Of a DNA stretch of 64,000 bases, positions 17,015-26,198 are shown piece by piece. A program made the translations under genes and the position numbers. The stretch is taken from positions 186,001 to 250,000 of the forward strand of contig NZ_MCIB01000001.1 of the NCBI RefSeq assembly GCF_003609645.1, given 5' to 3'. Within the stretch, counting starts at the first letter, position 1. Each line of letters opens with the position of its first letter. Under the pieces are notes generated by a model, which saw nothing but the letters and a program-made list of their open reading frames with translations, made no database searches and was not told where the DNA came from. This DNA is from Thermohalobacter berrensis. GTDB taxonomy: Bacteria > Bacillota > Clostridia > Tissierellales > Thermohalobacteraceae.

Positions 17015-17900
17015 AAAGTTAAGAGAGATTATGAGGGATCTAAAATTTAGTAATAATATTAATAACAATAGGAAAAGAACAAAAAATACTAGGGTTTTAG
17101 CCATTACAAGTGGTAAGGGAGGAGTAGGTAAAACTAATTTTACTGTCAACCTTGCCATTTCCCTAAGTAATCTTGGATATAAGGTTGTTATATTCGATGC
17201 TGATATAGGACTAGCTAATATTGATGTATTATTTGGTATATATCCAAAATACACTTTAGCTGATATTATAAATGGTAGAAAAAATATTTTAGATATAATT
17301 ACAGATGGGCCCAATGGAATCAAAATTATAGCTGGAGGTTCTGGTATAACAGAATTAATGAATGTTGATAGAATAATGTTAGACAAACTTTCTAATCAAT
17401 TAGAAAAGTTAGAAAGTATGGCAGATTTTATATTAATTGATACTGGTGCTGGAGTTGCTAATACAGTATTAAATTTCGTAAAAGCTGCTGATGAAGTTAT
17501 ACTAGTAACTACTCCAGAACCAACTTCACTTACTGATGCATATGCTATGATAAAAGTTTTAACTATGATGGATGAAGATAATAAAATACAATTAGTTATA
17601 AACAGAGTTAAAAATAGTAAAGAGGCCAATGATATATATGAAAAGATTGAAAAGGTGTCTAGTAGATTTTTAAATGTTAATGTAGAATATCTAGGATATT
17701 TATATAATAGTAAATTATTAACTGATTCAGTCATAAAACAAAATCCACTTTTATTAATGTATCCTAATTCACCAATAGCTAAAAAAATTAATGGAATAGC
17801 TTTAAAAATATTAGGAGATCAGAAAAGCTATGAAGATAGTTCGGGTATTAAAAAATTTGTGAATGTTTTTAAAAGCTTTTTAGATAAAGGGGGAAACTAG
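16998..17900 (+). CDS. flhG: FlhG (YlxH), MinD-like ATPase for flagellar number
   Basis: 300 residues. The deviant Walker A of the MinD/ParA class is SGKGGVGKTNFTVNLA (about 38-53), followed by VVIFDADIGLANIDVLFG and ILIDTGAGVA (Walker B). The N terminus (MRDQAEKLREIMR) is the activator helix seen in FlhG, which binds FlhF and the C-ring. It limits flagellar number with FlhF. Start overlaps flhF, consistent with coupling. It is followed 4 bases later by the PilZ gene. Confidence 0.95.
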   Translation: MRDQAEKLREIMRDLKFSNNINNNRKRTKNTRVLAITSGKGGVGKTNFTVNLAISLSNLGYKVVIFDADIGLANIDVLFGIYPKYTLADIINGRKNILDIITDGPNGIKIIAGGSGITELMNVDRIMLDKLSNQLEKLESMADFILIDTGAGVANTVLNFVKAADEVILVTTPEPTSLTDAYAMIKVLTMMDEDNKIQLVINRVKNSKEANDIYEKIEKVSSRFLNVNVEYLGYLYNSKLLTDSVIKQNPLLLMYPNSPIAKKINGIALKILGDQKSYEDSSGIKKFVNVFKSFLDKGGN

Positions 17901-17904
17901 CTTA

Positions 17905-18564
17905 ATGGCATCTAAATTCAGCTTACCTAAGGTAGGAGATAAAGTTGATATAAAAGTTTTGGATCCATCATATAAAGAAAAATATGTTAGTCAAATATTG
18001 AATGTTTTAGATGAATATACCTATGAAATAAGCGGTCCTATCCATAAAAGAAATATTGTACCTTTATCATTGGGATTACAAATAAAAGTAATGTATTGTA
18101 AGGAACAAAAAGGTCGGTTTATGTTTAAGGCTAAAATTATTGAAAGAGAGAAAAAACCAATATATAAGATAAAAATTGAGAGGTTAAACAAGATAAAAAG
18201 ATTGCAAGAAAGAAATTTTTATCGATTACCAATAATGATTAAAGTAATAAAACAATTTCAGAACATGAAAAACAAAGAAATAGAGAAAGAAGAGTGTATA
18301 ACTGAAGATATTAGTGGTGGTGGTTTAAGAATTTTATGTAACAAAAAGCATAATCTTGATGACATAGTATTATGTAAATTTACTATGAATGGGATTGAAT
18401 TAAGCTTAAAATGTCAAGTTGTTAGAACTGAAGATTGTGATAATAAAAATTATAAGTACTCCTTAGGAATGAAGTTTATAGATATAACAGATTATCAACG
18501 TGAAAAGATAATAAAGTTTATCTTTGATGAACAGAGAAAACTTAGACAAAAAGGATTGATATAA
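17905..18564 (+). CDS. ycgR: YcgR-type PilZ protein, cyclic-di-GMP motor brake
   Basis: 219 residues with an N-terminal YcgR-like barrel (about 1-90) and a C-terminal PilZ domain. The c-di-GMP contacts are visible: an RxxxR motif in QERNFYRLP (about residue 100) and DISGGGLRIL (D/NxSxxG). In relatives, the c-di-GMP-loaded protein binds the stator or rotor and slows swimming. Position between flhG and cheB supports a motility role. The motif set is complete, so ligand binding is likely. GGGGGAAACTAGCTT lies before the ATG. Confidence 0.9.
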   Translation: MASKFSLPKVGDKVDIKVLDPSYKEKYVSQILNVLDEYTYEISGPIHKRNIVPLSLGLQIKVMYCKEQKGRFMFKAKIIEREKKPIYKIKIERLNKIKRLQERNFYRLPIMIKVIKQFQNMKNKEIEKEECITEDISGGGLRILCNKKHNLDDIVLCKFTMNGIELSLKCQVVRTEDCDNKNYKYSLGMKFIDITDYQREKIIKFIFDEQRKLRQKGLI

Positions 18565-19611
18565 ATGGCCATTAAGGTTCTCGTTGTTGATGATTCAGTT
18601 TTTATGAGAAAACTTATTTCAGATATATTAAATGAAGATGAAATATTAGAGGTAGTAGATACTGCAAAAAATGGGAAAGAGGCATTAGGAAAAATTAAAG
18701 AATTATCACCAGATGTAATTACCTTAGACATTGAGATGCCAATCATGGATGGTATAACAACCTTGAAACATATAGTGAATGATTTTAAAAAACCAGTTGT
18801 GATGCTAAGTAGCTTAACAAAAGAAGGAGCTGAAGCAACACTTAAAGCTTTAGAAATAGGTGCTGTTGATTTTATCACAAAACCTACTAACATATTTAAA
18901 GTTGGTGCTGATGAAAAAAAGAAAGAAATTATTCAAAAAGTGAAAATTTCATCTAAAGTGAAAATTTTAAACGGTAAACTTAACAGTCAACATAAAATAA
19001 TTAGGATGAATAACTATAAAAAAAACAGAGGAGAATTCTCAAACTTAATAGCTATAGGTACTTCAACAGGTGGACCAAAAGCCTTACAAGCAATAATACC
19101 ACATATACCTAAGAATATAAATGGGAGTATTGTTGTTGTTCAGCATATGCCACCAGGATTCACTAAATCTTTAGCCAAACGATTAGATTCCCTTTCGGAG
19201 ATAACCGTTAAAGAGGCAGAGAATAATGAAAGGATAAAAAAAGGATATTGTTATATTGCTCCAGGGGATTATCATATGACTATTGATGAAGTAAATGGAA
19301 AAGAGTTATATATAAGACTAAACAAAGATAGGCCAGTTTCAGGCCATAGGCCTTCAGTAGATGTACTAATGAAGTCAGTTTCAAAAGTTAAATCCATGAA
19401 AAAAATAGGTATTATCCTTACAGGGATGGGATCAGATGGAGCTAAAGGCATAAAAAGCGTTAAAGATAATAATGGATTTACTATAGCACAAAATGAAGAA
19501 ACCTGTGTTGTTTATGGTATGCCTAAATCAGCAGTTGAAATTGAAGGTATTAACAAAATACTACCATTAGAAAAAATAGCTCAAGAAATAATGAATAGAG
19601 TGGGGGTGTAA
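18565..19611 (+). CDS. cheB: CheB, receptor methylesterase/deamidase
   Basis: 348 residues: receiver domain (about 1-120; VLVVDDSVFMRKLI, phospho-acceptor in VITLDIEMPIMDG) and methylesterase domain with the Ser-His-Asp triad, seen in GTSTGGPKALQ, VVQHMPPGFTKSLA and LTGMGSDGAKG. It removes methyl groups from chemoreceptors for adaptation and deamidates glutamines. cheR, its opposing methyltransferase, is not in this window. The ATG follows the previous stop directly, with a weak AAAGGATTG site, suggesting coupling. Confidence 0.97.
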   Translation: MAIKVLVVDDSVFMRKLISDILNEDEILEVVDTAKNGKEALGKIKELSPDVITLDIEMPIMDGITTLKHIVNDFKKPVVMLSSLTKEGAEATLKALEIGAVDFITKPTNIFKVGADEKKKEIIQKVKISSKVKILNGKLNSQHKIIRMNNYKKNRGEFSNLIAIGTSTGGPKALQAIIPHIPKNINGSIVVVQHMPPGFTKSLAKRLDSLSEITVKEAENNERIKKGYCYIAPGDYHMTIDEVNGKELYIRLNKDRPVSGHRPSVDVLMKSVSKVKSMKKIGIILTGMGSDGAKGIKSVKDNNGFTIAQNEETCVVYGMPKSAVEIEGINKILPLEKIAQEIMNRVGV

Positions 19612-19614
19612 AAA

Positions 19615-21633
19615 ATGGATGTAAATCAGTATTTAGAAATTTTTATAGAAGAAGCTAAGGAACATTTACAAAATATGAATGAAAATTTATTAAACCTAGA
19701 AAAAAACCCAGATGATATGGAATTAATCAATGAAATATTTAGAGTTGCCCATACATTAAAAGGAATGGCAGGTACTATGGGTTTTGAAAAGGTGCAGAGT
19801 TTGACACACCAAATGGAAAATCTATTAGATGAAATTAGAAGTAGTAAAATTGAAATTAATGTAGATATTATAGATACATTGTTTGAATGTTTTGATGTCT
19901 TAGAAGAATACATAACTTCAATAAGTATAAGTGGAGAAGAAGGAAATATAGATAGTTCAGGGCTTGTAAACAGATTAAATGCTTTATTAGGTAATTCAAA
20001 AAATGAAGAAGTAAATGAAGAACAAAATGAAGAAAATTTTGATGACCAAATTAGAGATTTAGAAGACCATGTTATCAATATATTAAGTAAAGCTAAAGAA
20101 GATGGATATAAAGCTTATAGTATAAAAATAAGACTTGATGAAAATTGCATGTTAAAATCTGCAAGAGCTTTTATTTTATTTAACAAATTAGAAGCTATTT
20201 CTGAAATCATAAAATCTGAACCATCTGTTGAAGATATTGAAGATGAAAAGTTTGATTTTGAGATATCACTAATAGTATTAACAAAAGAAGAAAAAAGTTT
20301 AATTGAAAAGGAAATAAATTCTGTTTCAGAAATTGAGAAAGTAGAAGTAGCTGAAATAAATATTGGGAAAATAATAAAAGACCAAAAAGAATCTCTTGGT
20401 AAAAAAGAAGGCAATAAAGCATTTGTTAAAAAAAATAAGTCAAAAACACCTTCGACAACAACTAATATTAAGAAAAAGAAAAATAATATTGTAGGAAAAA
20501 CTGTAAGGGTAGATATAGATAGACTTGATAATTTAATGAATCTTGTAAGTGAGCTTATCATTATAAAAACAAGGATGGAAGATATAGGGGATGATTCTAA
20601 AAGACAAAATATGAATGAAGCTATTGAATACTTAGAAAGAATCACAACTAATTTACATGATGCTGTTATGAAAGTTAGAATGGTACCAATCGAAAGGGTT
20701 TTTAATAGATTTCCGAGAATGGTAAGGGATTTATCAAAGGAACTAGGTAAAAAAGTTAATTTAGAGATGACTGGAAAAGAAACAGAAGTTGATAGAACAG
20801 TAATAGATGAAATAGGAGACCCTTTAGTACACCTTATAAGAAATTCTATAGATCACGGAATTGAAAGTCCTGATGAAAGAAATAAGCTTGGAAAAGATGA
20901 AACTGGTACATTAAAATTGAAAGCATATCCTGATGGAAACCATGTTGTTATAGAGGTAGAAGATGATGGTAGAGGTATTGATATTGAAAAAGTTAGAAAA
21001 AAGGCTATAGAGAGGGGTATAGTTTCAGAGGATAGGGCTAAGGATTTACCAAAAGAAGAAATTATCGAGTTTTTATTTGAAGCTGGATTTAGTACTGCCA
21101 ATGAAATATCAGATGTTTCCGGTAGAGGTGTAGGATTAGACGTAGTTAAAACAAAAATTGAATCTATAGGTGGAATTATAGAAACTAAAACAGAATCAAA
21201 CAAAGGGACAAAATTTTCAATTAGAATACCTCTAACTTTAGCAATCATTCAAGCATTACTTATTAAATTAAAAGAAGAAATTTATGCTATACCTTTAAGT
21301 TCAATTAAAGAAATAAGTACTATTAATAGTGAAAAAATTAGAAAAGTCCAAAACCAAGAAGTTATATTATTTAGAAATAAAACTTTGCCTATCATCCGAT
21401 TAAATCGTATAGTTGGTATTGAAGATAACATTAATAAAAAAGAACTAGTCATTGTTATTGTTAAAAAAGGCGAAAAAGAAGCAGGTTTAATTGTTGATGA
21501 ACTTATTGGTCAACAAGAAATAGTAATTAAATCATTAGGGAAATTTTTATCAGGAATAAAACATATAGCTGGAGCAACTATCTTAGGTAATGGTAGTATT
21601 TCTTTAATATTAGATGTAAATTCACTTCTATAA
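19615..21633 (+). CDS. cheA: CheA, chemotaxis histidine kinase
   Basis: 672 residues in the standard five-domain order. P1/Hpt with phospho-accepting H46 (RVAHTLKGMAGTMGF), a P2 docking domain (about 145-235), a Lys-rich linker, the P3 dimerisation helices, and the ATP-binding P4 with N box HLIRNSIDHGIE, DDGRGID and SGRGVGLDVVK. The last ~135 residues are a CheW-like P5. It phosphorylates CheY and CheB in response to receptors. Site GGGGGTG precedes the ATG. Confidence 0.97.
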   Translation: MDVNQYLEIFIEEAKEHLQNMNENLLNLEKNPDDMELINEIFRVAHTLKGMAGTMGFEKVQSLTHQMENLLDEIRSSKIEINVDIIDTLFECFDVLEEYITSISISGEEGNIDSSGLVNRLNALLGNSKNEEVNEEQNEENFDDQIRDLEDHVINILSKAKEDGYKAYSIKIRLDENCMLKSARAFILFNKLEAISEIIKSEPSVEDIEDEKFDFEISLIVLTKEEKSLIEKEINSVSEIEKVEVAEINIGKIIKDQKESLGKKEGNKAFVKKNKSKTPSTTTNIKKKKNNIVGKTVRVDIDRLDNLMNLVSELIIIKTRMEDIGDDSKRQNMNEAIEYLERITTNLHDAVMKVRMVPIERVFNRFPRMVRDLSKELGKKVNLEMTGKETEVDRTVIDEIGDPLVHLIRNSIDHGIESPDERNKLGKDETGTLKLKAYPDGNHVVIEVEDDGRGIDIEKVRKKAIERGIVSEDRAKDLPKEEIIEFLFEAGFSTANEISDVSGRGVGLDVVKTKIESIGGIIETKTESNKGTKFSIRIPLTLAIIQALLIKLKEEIYAIPLSSIKEISTINSEKIRKVQNQEVILFRNKTLPIIRLNRIVGIEDNINKKELVIVIVKKGEKEAGLIVDELIGQQEIVIKSLGKFLSGIKHIAGATILGNGSISLILDVNSLL

Positions 21634-21649
21634 AAGGAAGGTGAGAAAA

Positions 21650-22102
21650 ATGAGTAATATAAACAGCGCACAATATGTTTTGTTTAAACTCAATGATGAA
21701 TATTATGGAATAGATATTTCAAAGGTTAAAACGATAGAAAAAATACAAAACTTTACTAGGGTACCTAATGCTCCAAACTATGTAAAGGGTGTTATAAATT
21801 TAAGAGGAGAAGTTGTTCCAGTTATAGATTTAAGAAAAAGATTTAATTTACCAAATAAAAATGATTATAGTAATTCAAGGATAATAATAGTTACAGTTAA
21901 TGATATAGATGTTGGTTTAATTGTTGATTCATCATCTGAAGTTTTACAATTGACAGCTGAAAATTTGGACAACCCACCTCATGTTGAGGGGAATGTTACT
22001 GAAGATTTTATTAAACATATTGGTAAAGATGGTGAAAGATTAATAATGATATTAGATATTGAAAAAGTATTAGGTATTAAAACCAATATTGAAGAAAGTT
22101 AG
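21650..22102 (+). CDS. cheW: CheW, receptor-kinase coupling protein
   Basis: 150 residues from the ATG at 21650, 7 bases from AAGGAAGGTGA; a GTG at 21641 lies inside that site and is rejected. The CheW double barrel is recognised from EYYGIDISKVKTIEKI, VPNAPNYVKGVINLRGEVVP and VIDLRKRFNLP. It links CheA to chemoreceptors. It follows cheA and precedes cheC. Confidence 0.96.
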   Translation: MSNINSAQYVLFKLNDEYYGIDISKVKTIEKIQNFTRVPNAPNYVKGVINLRGEVVPVIDLRKRFNLPNKNDYSNSRIIIVTVNDIDVGLIVDSSSEVLQLTAENLDNPPHVEGNVTEDFIKHIGKDGERLIMILDIEKVLGIKTNIEES

Positions 22103-22112
22103 AGGTGTAAAC

Positions 22113-22724
22113 ATGGGTTTAGACATAGATAATTTAAATTCAAATATGATAGATGTTTTGAAAGAGTTAGGTAATATAGGTTCTGGAAATGCAGCAACTG
22201 CCTTAGCAAAAATGATAAATAAAAAGGTTGATATGTCTGTACCACAGGTAAAAATATTAGACTATAAAGATGTATCAGACGTCTTGGGGGGACCAGAAAA
22301 TGTAATTGTAGGAATATATTTTCATTTTGAGGGTGATGCTGCTGGCAATATTCTATTTGCTCTAAGCCAAAAATCTGCAAAAAATTTAGTTAATATATTA
22401 TTTAATAGAGATAATGGAAAACAATTAGATGAAATGGATATTTCTGCATTATCTGAGGTTGGAAATATCCTTTCTGCATCTTATATTAATTCCTTAAGTA
22501 CTTTAACTGGTCTAAAGCTAAAGATTTCAGTGCCATCTATATCAATAGATATGGCAGGCGCAATATTAAGTGTACCAGCTATTCAGTTTGGAGTTATGGG
22601 AGATAAAGTATTATTTATAGAAACAGAGTTTCAAGAAGGTAAAAACCAAGTGACAGGAGACTTGTTTTTGATACCAGATATTGATTCATTTAATACAATA
22701 CTAAATAAATTAGGGGTAGTATAA
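22113..22724 (+). CDS. cheC: CheC, CheY-phosphate phosphatase
   Basis: 203 residues from ATG 22113, which has AGAGGTG upstream; an in-frame start at 22089 would overlap cheW and lacks a site. Both CheC active-site helices are intact: DVLKELGNIGSGNAATALAK and ISALSEVGNILSASYI. CheC removes phosphate from CheY-P and is stimulated by CheD, which is the next gene. Together with FliY this gives two CheY-P phosphatases in the operon, as in B. subtilis. Confidence 0.95.
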   Translation: MGLDIDNLNSNMIDVLKELGNIGSGNAATALAKMINKKVDMSVPQVKILDYKDVSDVLGGPENVIVGIYFHFEGDAAGNILFALSQKSAKNLVNILFNRDNGKQLDEMDISALSEVGNILSASYINSLSTLTGLKLKISVPSISIDMAGAILSVPAIQFGVMGDKVLFIETEFQEGKNQVTGDLFLIPDIDSFNTILNKLGVV

Positions 22725-22726
22725 CC

Positions 22727-23209
22727 ATGAAAATAATAAAAGTAGGAATGGCGGATTTAGCAGTAGTTAAATCACCAGGTAAATTAATTACTTTAGGATT
22801 AGGTTCATGTGTTGGGATTGCATTATATGATAAAAGAACCAAAATTGCAGGATTAGCTCACATAATGCTCCCAAACAGCAAAGAAATTAAAAATAATTCT
22901 AATAAAGCTAAATTTGCAGATACAGCAATAGAAATTCTATTAGAAAAAATGGAGTCGTTAGGTTCAAATAAATGGAACATTGTTGCTAAACTTTCTGGTG
23001 GAGCTCAAATGTTCTCATTTAATACAAAGAATGATATCCTAAAAATTGGAGAGAGGAATGTCCTTGCCAGTAAAAAGAAATTAAATCAGTTAGGAATTAA
23101 AATTATATCGGAAGATACAGGAGGAAATTATGGAAGGACAATTGAATTAGATTCATCTAATGGAGATTTGCTAGTTAAAACAATAGGACATGGAACAAAA
23201 GTAATATAA
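22727..23209 (+). CDS. cheD: CheD, receptor glutamine deamidase
   Basis: 160 residues. The catalytic Cys is in LGLGSCVGIALYD and the His in GLAHIMLPNS; the later IISEDTGGNYGRTIELDSSN is also typical. CheD deamidates receptor glutamines and is sequestered by CheC, linking CheY-P to adaptation. The ATG is 2 bases past the cheC stop, supporting the CheC-CheD partnership. Length is normal (about 160). Confidence 0.95.
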   Translation: MKIIKVGMADLAVVKSPGKLITLGLGSCVGIALYDKRTKIAGLAHIMLPNSKEIKNNSNKAKFADTAIEILLEKMESLGSNKWNIVAKLSGGAQMFSFNTKNDILKIGERNVLASKKKLNQLGIKIISEDTGGNYGRTIELDSSNGDLLVKTIGHGTKVI

Positions 23210-23220
23210 GGAAATTTTAT

Positions 23221-23241
23221 TTACATAAAAGTTTTATGTAA
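23221..23241 (+). other. Inverted repeat between cheD and sigD
   Basis: TTACATAAAA (23221-23230) and TTTTATGTAA (23232-23241) are exact reverse complements around one G, able to form an 8-9 pair AU-rich hairpin just before the sigD ribosome-binding site. No T-run follows directly, so a terminator is unlikely. A role in tuning sigD expression is only a suggestion. Confidence 0.5.
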
Positions 23242-23264
23242 CCCAATTTTAGGGGGTACTCTTT

Positions 23265-24011
23265 ATGACAAAAGATGAATTATGGAAAAAATATAAAGAT
23301 AGCAATGATATAGAACTTAAAAAAAGACTTATTGAAGAGTATATTGATTTAGTAAAGATAGTAGCTGGGAGAATGTATAATTATTATGGTGGGAATGTAG
23401 AATATGATGATTTATTAAGTTATGGTGTATTTGGATTAATAGATGCAATTGAAAAATTTGATATCAATAGAAATTTAAAATTTGAAACATATGCTCAAAT
23501 TAGGATAAGAGGTGCAATAGTAGATAATTTAAGAAAATTAGATTGGATTCCTAGGTCTTTAAGACAAAAAACTAAGGAAATTGAGAAGGCAATTAATAAA
23601 TTAGAAAATAAATTACAAAGAAATGTTACAATAAAAGATATTGCAGAAGAATTAGATAAAGATGAAAGTGAAATTAAGACAATTTTAGGACAAACTTCAA
23701 CTTTTAATTTAGTATCATTAGAAGAAATCCTTACAGAAAGAGGAGAATATAATATTTATAGCAAATCCTATGATACACCAGAAACTATTTACCAAAATAA
23801 AGAGATTAAGAAAATTTTAAAAGAAGTTATTGATTCTCTACCTGAGAGAGAAAAACTTATTATTTCACTTTACTATTATGATGAATTAACCTATAAAGAG
23901 ATTGGGGAAGTATTAAACCTTTCTGAATCGAGGATTTCTCAACTTCATAGCAAGATTATACTTCAAATAAAAAATAATTTGAATAAAATAGGTGTTAATA
24001 ATTATAATTAA
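23265..24011 (+). CDS. sigD: Flagellar sigma factor SigD/FliA
   Basis: 248 residues with sigma regions in order: region 2 (about 20-95, including YDDLLSYGVFGLIDAIEKFD and FETYAQIRIRGAIVDNLRK), region 3 (about 105-150) and region 4 with the -35-binding helix-turn-helix (LTYKEIGEVLNLSESRISQL). The RGAIVDNLRKLDW segment marks the flagellar/FliA branch of sigma-70. It directs late flagellar and chemotaxis genes. The position at the end of the che genes is as in B. subtilis. AGGGGGT precedes the ATG. Confidence 0.96.
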   Translation: MTKDELWKKYKDSNDIELKKRLIEEYIDLVKIVAGRMYNYYGGNVEYDDLLSYGVFGLIDAIEKFDINRNLKFETYAQIRIRGAIVDNLRKLDWIPRSLRQKTKEIEKAINKLENKLQRNVTIKDIAEELDKDESEIKTILGQTSTFNLVSLEEILTERGEYNIYSKSYDTPETIYQNKEIKKILKEVIDSLPEREKLIISLYYYDELTYKEIGEVLNLSESRISQLHSKIILQIKNNLNKIGVNNYN

Positions 24012-24038
24012 TTTGTTTAAGATAAAGGTGGTGACATC

Positions 24039-25853
24039 ATGGGGGGAAACCACATTATTGTTGAAGGAACAAGCTTGGATGATTTAATTAAGGAAGGATT
24101 AGAAAAATTAAATATAACAGAAGAAAACGCTAATGTTAAAATTTTACAAGAAGGAAAAAAGGTTTTGGGGGTTTGGGTAAAAAAATATAAGGTTAAAATT
24201 TCAAGAAAAAAAAATGATAACATTATTGACAATGAGATAATTAAAGAAATTGATAACATGAACTTTAAATTAAAAACATATTCTATTGACTATTTAGATG
24301 ATGGTGTTTATCTAAATGTTATTAGGAATAATAAGGACTCTAATGCTCTCTATGAAGAAATCTTAGATACTATAAAGAGAAAGAGAATAGAAGATTATAG
24401 TGAGAATAAAATTATAAAGGCCATTAAAGAAAATGTTGAACAGCCTGTTAAAATTGCACCTAAACAAGAAAAGAAAAAGATAGATGCTGATATTATTATA
24501 GAAATAGAAGACAATGATATGAAAGCTTATATGACATTAATTCCACCTGAAGATGGTGAGGATTTAAGTTATGATAATGCTTTAAAAATAGTTGAGCAAA
24601 AGATTAAATTTGGTATAAATTATAATCATATGAAAGACATTATAAATAAAAAACAATACTATAAAAGAACATTAATAGCTGAAGGTAAACTTCCTATTGA
24701 TGGAAAAGATGGCTATATAAAATATTTTTTTGATACAGAAAAAAAATACATACCCAAAGAATTAGAAGATGGATCTGTTGATTTTAAAAATCTACAGCTT
24801 ATTAACAACGTAAAGAAAGGAGATATATTAGCAGAAATAGTCCCTCCTACAGAAGGAGATGCTGGCTACACAGTTACAGGTAAAGTATTAAAACATAAAA
24901 AAGGCAAATCTAAAAAGGTAAAATTAGGTAAGAATGTAGAGTATTCTGAAGATGGAAATAAAGTTATTTCATTAATAGATGGTGAGGTTATACTGAAAAA
25001 TGGCAGGGTACATGTAGAAAAGATACATAAAATAAATGAAGATGTTGATAATTCTACTGGCAATATTCAATTTAATGGTAGTATTAAGATAAATGGTAAT
25101 GTAAAAACGGGTTTTAAAGTAAAGGCAATTGGTGATATTGAAATACAAGGTGTTGTAGAGGGAGCTTTAATTGAAAGTGAAGGTAATATTATTTTAAAAA
25201 GAGGAATACAAGGTCATCATAAAGGAAAATTAAATTCTAAAGGAAATATTATAGCTAAATATGTTGAAAATGCTTTTATAGAATGTAATGGGTTAGTACA
25301 AGCTGATGCAATAATGCATAGTGATATTTCTAGTAATGATACAGTTGAGGCTTTAGGAAGAAAGGGGCTAATTGTAGGAGGGACCTGTAGAGCAGCAAAA
25401 GAAGTAAGGGCTAAAACTATTGGTTCTAGTATGTCAACATTAACTACTATAGAAGTTGGAATAGACCCAAATCTAAAGACTAAATACGAGAATTTAAAAG
25501 AAGAGAATAAAAAAATAAAAAATAATATAGATAAGGTAAATAAGTCTATCCTTTTATTAAAAAGATTAAATGATAATAATAGGCTTACTAAGGATAAAAA
25601 AGAATTACTAATAAAATTTATTAAAACTAAAAAGGTTTTAGATGAACAATATAAGAAAGTGAAAAAAGAATTAGAAGAAATTGAGTATAGAATAGAATGT
25701 TTATCTAAAGGAAAAATTAAAGTAAGTAATGTAGTATATCCAGGGGTAAAAATAGTAATTGGGAACAGTACAATGCATGTAAAAGAAGAGGTTAAAGCAT
25801 GCACTATATATAGGGAAGATGGGGAGATAAAAATAGCTCATTATAAGGAGTAA
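24039..25853 (+). CDS. fapA: FapA/DUF342 flagellar-assembly protein with Jag-N-like head
   Basis: 604 residues. Residues ~5-55 (IIVEGTSLDDLIKEGLEKLN, then EENANVKILQEGKKVLGVWV) resemble the Jag-N module of the KhpB/Jag RNA-binding protein. A middle domain (about 150-275) and a Gly-rich beta-helix (about 330-480; KINGNVKTGFKVKAIGDIEI) match FapA/DUF342. A Lys/Glu coiled coil fills ~485-560. FapA of Vibrio is linked to polar flagellum assembly, and DUF342 beta-helices recall bactofilins and MinC; the role here is inferred. No signal peptide or membrane segment is seen. It has GGTGGTGACATC before the ATG. Confidence 0.85.
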   Translation: MGGNHIIVEGTSLDDLIKEGLEKLNITEENANVKILQEGKKVLGVWVKKYKVKISRKKNDNIIDNEIIKEIDNMNFKLKTYSIDYLDDGVYLNVIRNNKDSNALYEEILDTIKRKRIEDYSENKIIKAIKENVEQPVKIAPKQEKKKIDADIIIEIEDNDMKAYMTLIPPEDGEDLSYDNALKIVEQKIKFGINYNHMKDIINKKQYYKRTLIAEGKLPIDGKDGYIKYFFDTEKKYIPKELEDGSVDFKNLQLINNVKKGDILAEIVPPTEGDAGYTVTGKVLKHKKGKSKKVKLGKNVEYSEDGNKVISLIDGEVILKNGRVHVEKIHKINEDVDNSTGNIQFNGSIKINGNVKTGFKVKAIGDIEIQGVVEGALIESEGNIILKRGIQGHHKGKLNSKGNIIAKYVENAFIECNGLVQADAIMHSDISSNDTVEALGRKGLIVGGTCRAAKEVRAKTIGSSMSTLTTIEVGIDPNLKTKYENLKEENKKIKNNIDKVNKSILLLKRLNDNNRLTKDKKELLIKFIKTKKVLDEQYKKVKKELEEIEYRIECLSKGKIKVSNVVYPGVKIVIGNSTMHVKEEVKACTIYREDGEIKIAHYKE

Positions 25854-25866
25854 ATGGGGGAAAGTT

Positions 25867-26184
25867 ATGTCTATCAAACCAATTGATTTACAGGTTAATA
25901 TTTCTAAAACCCAAGAAGCTGCTAAAACTAAGCAACAGGAACAGTTTAAGCATAATAATTATATACATAGTGAGAGGACTAACCTTAATCAAAAAATAAA
26001 AAGAGAACAAAAACAAGTAAATAATACCGATAAGCCTTACAAAATGAGAGCGAACAAAGATAAGGGGAAAGGGAGTAATAATAGGAATAATAAAAAAAGA
26101 AATAAAAATAAGAATAAAAAAAATCAAAAAGAACAAGAAAAGCTTCTAACAGAACTGGGGAACCATATTGATATAAAAATATAA
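25867..26184 (+). CDS. Small highly basic protein of unknown function
   Basis: 105 residues, roughly a third Lys/Arg. The N terminus (MSIKPIDLQVNISKTQEAA) and the C terminus (GNHIDIKI) look constrained, while the middle is a run of Lys, Asn and Arg (RNNKKRNKNKNKKNQKEQ) that is probably disordered. No domain is recognised. A good GGGGGAAAGTT-type site and tight placement between fapA and the SwrB-like gene support it being real. I recall similar short proteins in this slot in other Clostridia, from memory only. It could bind nucleic acid, FapA, or the membrane surface; none is shown. Confidence 0.7.
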   Translation: MSIKPIDLQVNISKTQEAAKTKQQEQFKHNNYIHSERTNLNQKIKREQKQVNNTDKPYKMRANKDKGKGSNNRNNKKRNKNKNKKNQKEQEKLLTELGNHIDIKI

Positions 26185-26198
26185 TTAAGGAGGCAACA

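Noticed and set aside
20115-20645. 176-codon minus-strand frame within cheA
   Set aside because: Lies wholly inside a certain CheA gene, with composition expected from the antisense of Glu/Lys-rich codons and no family motif.
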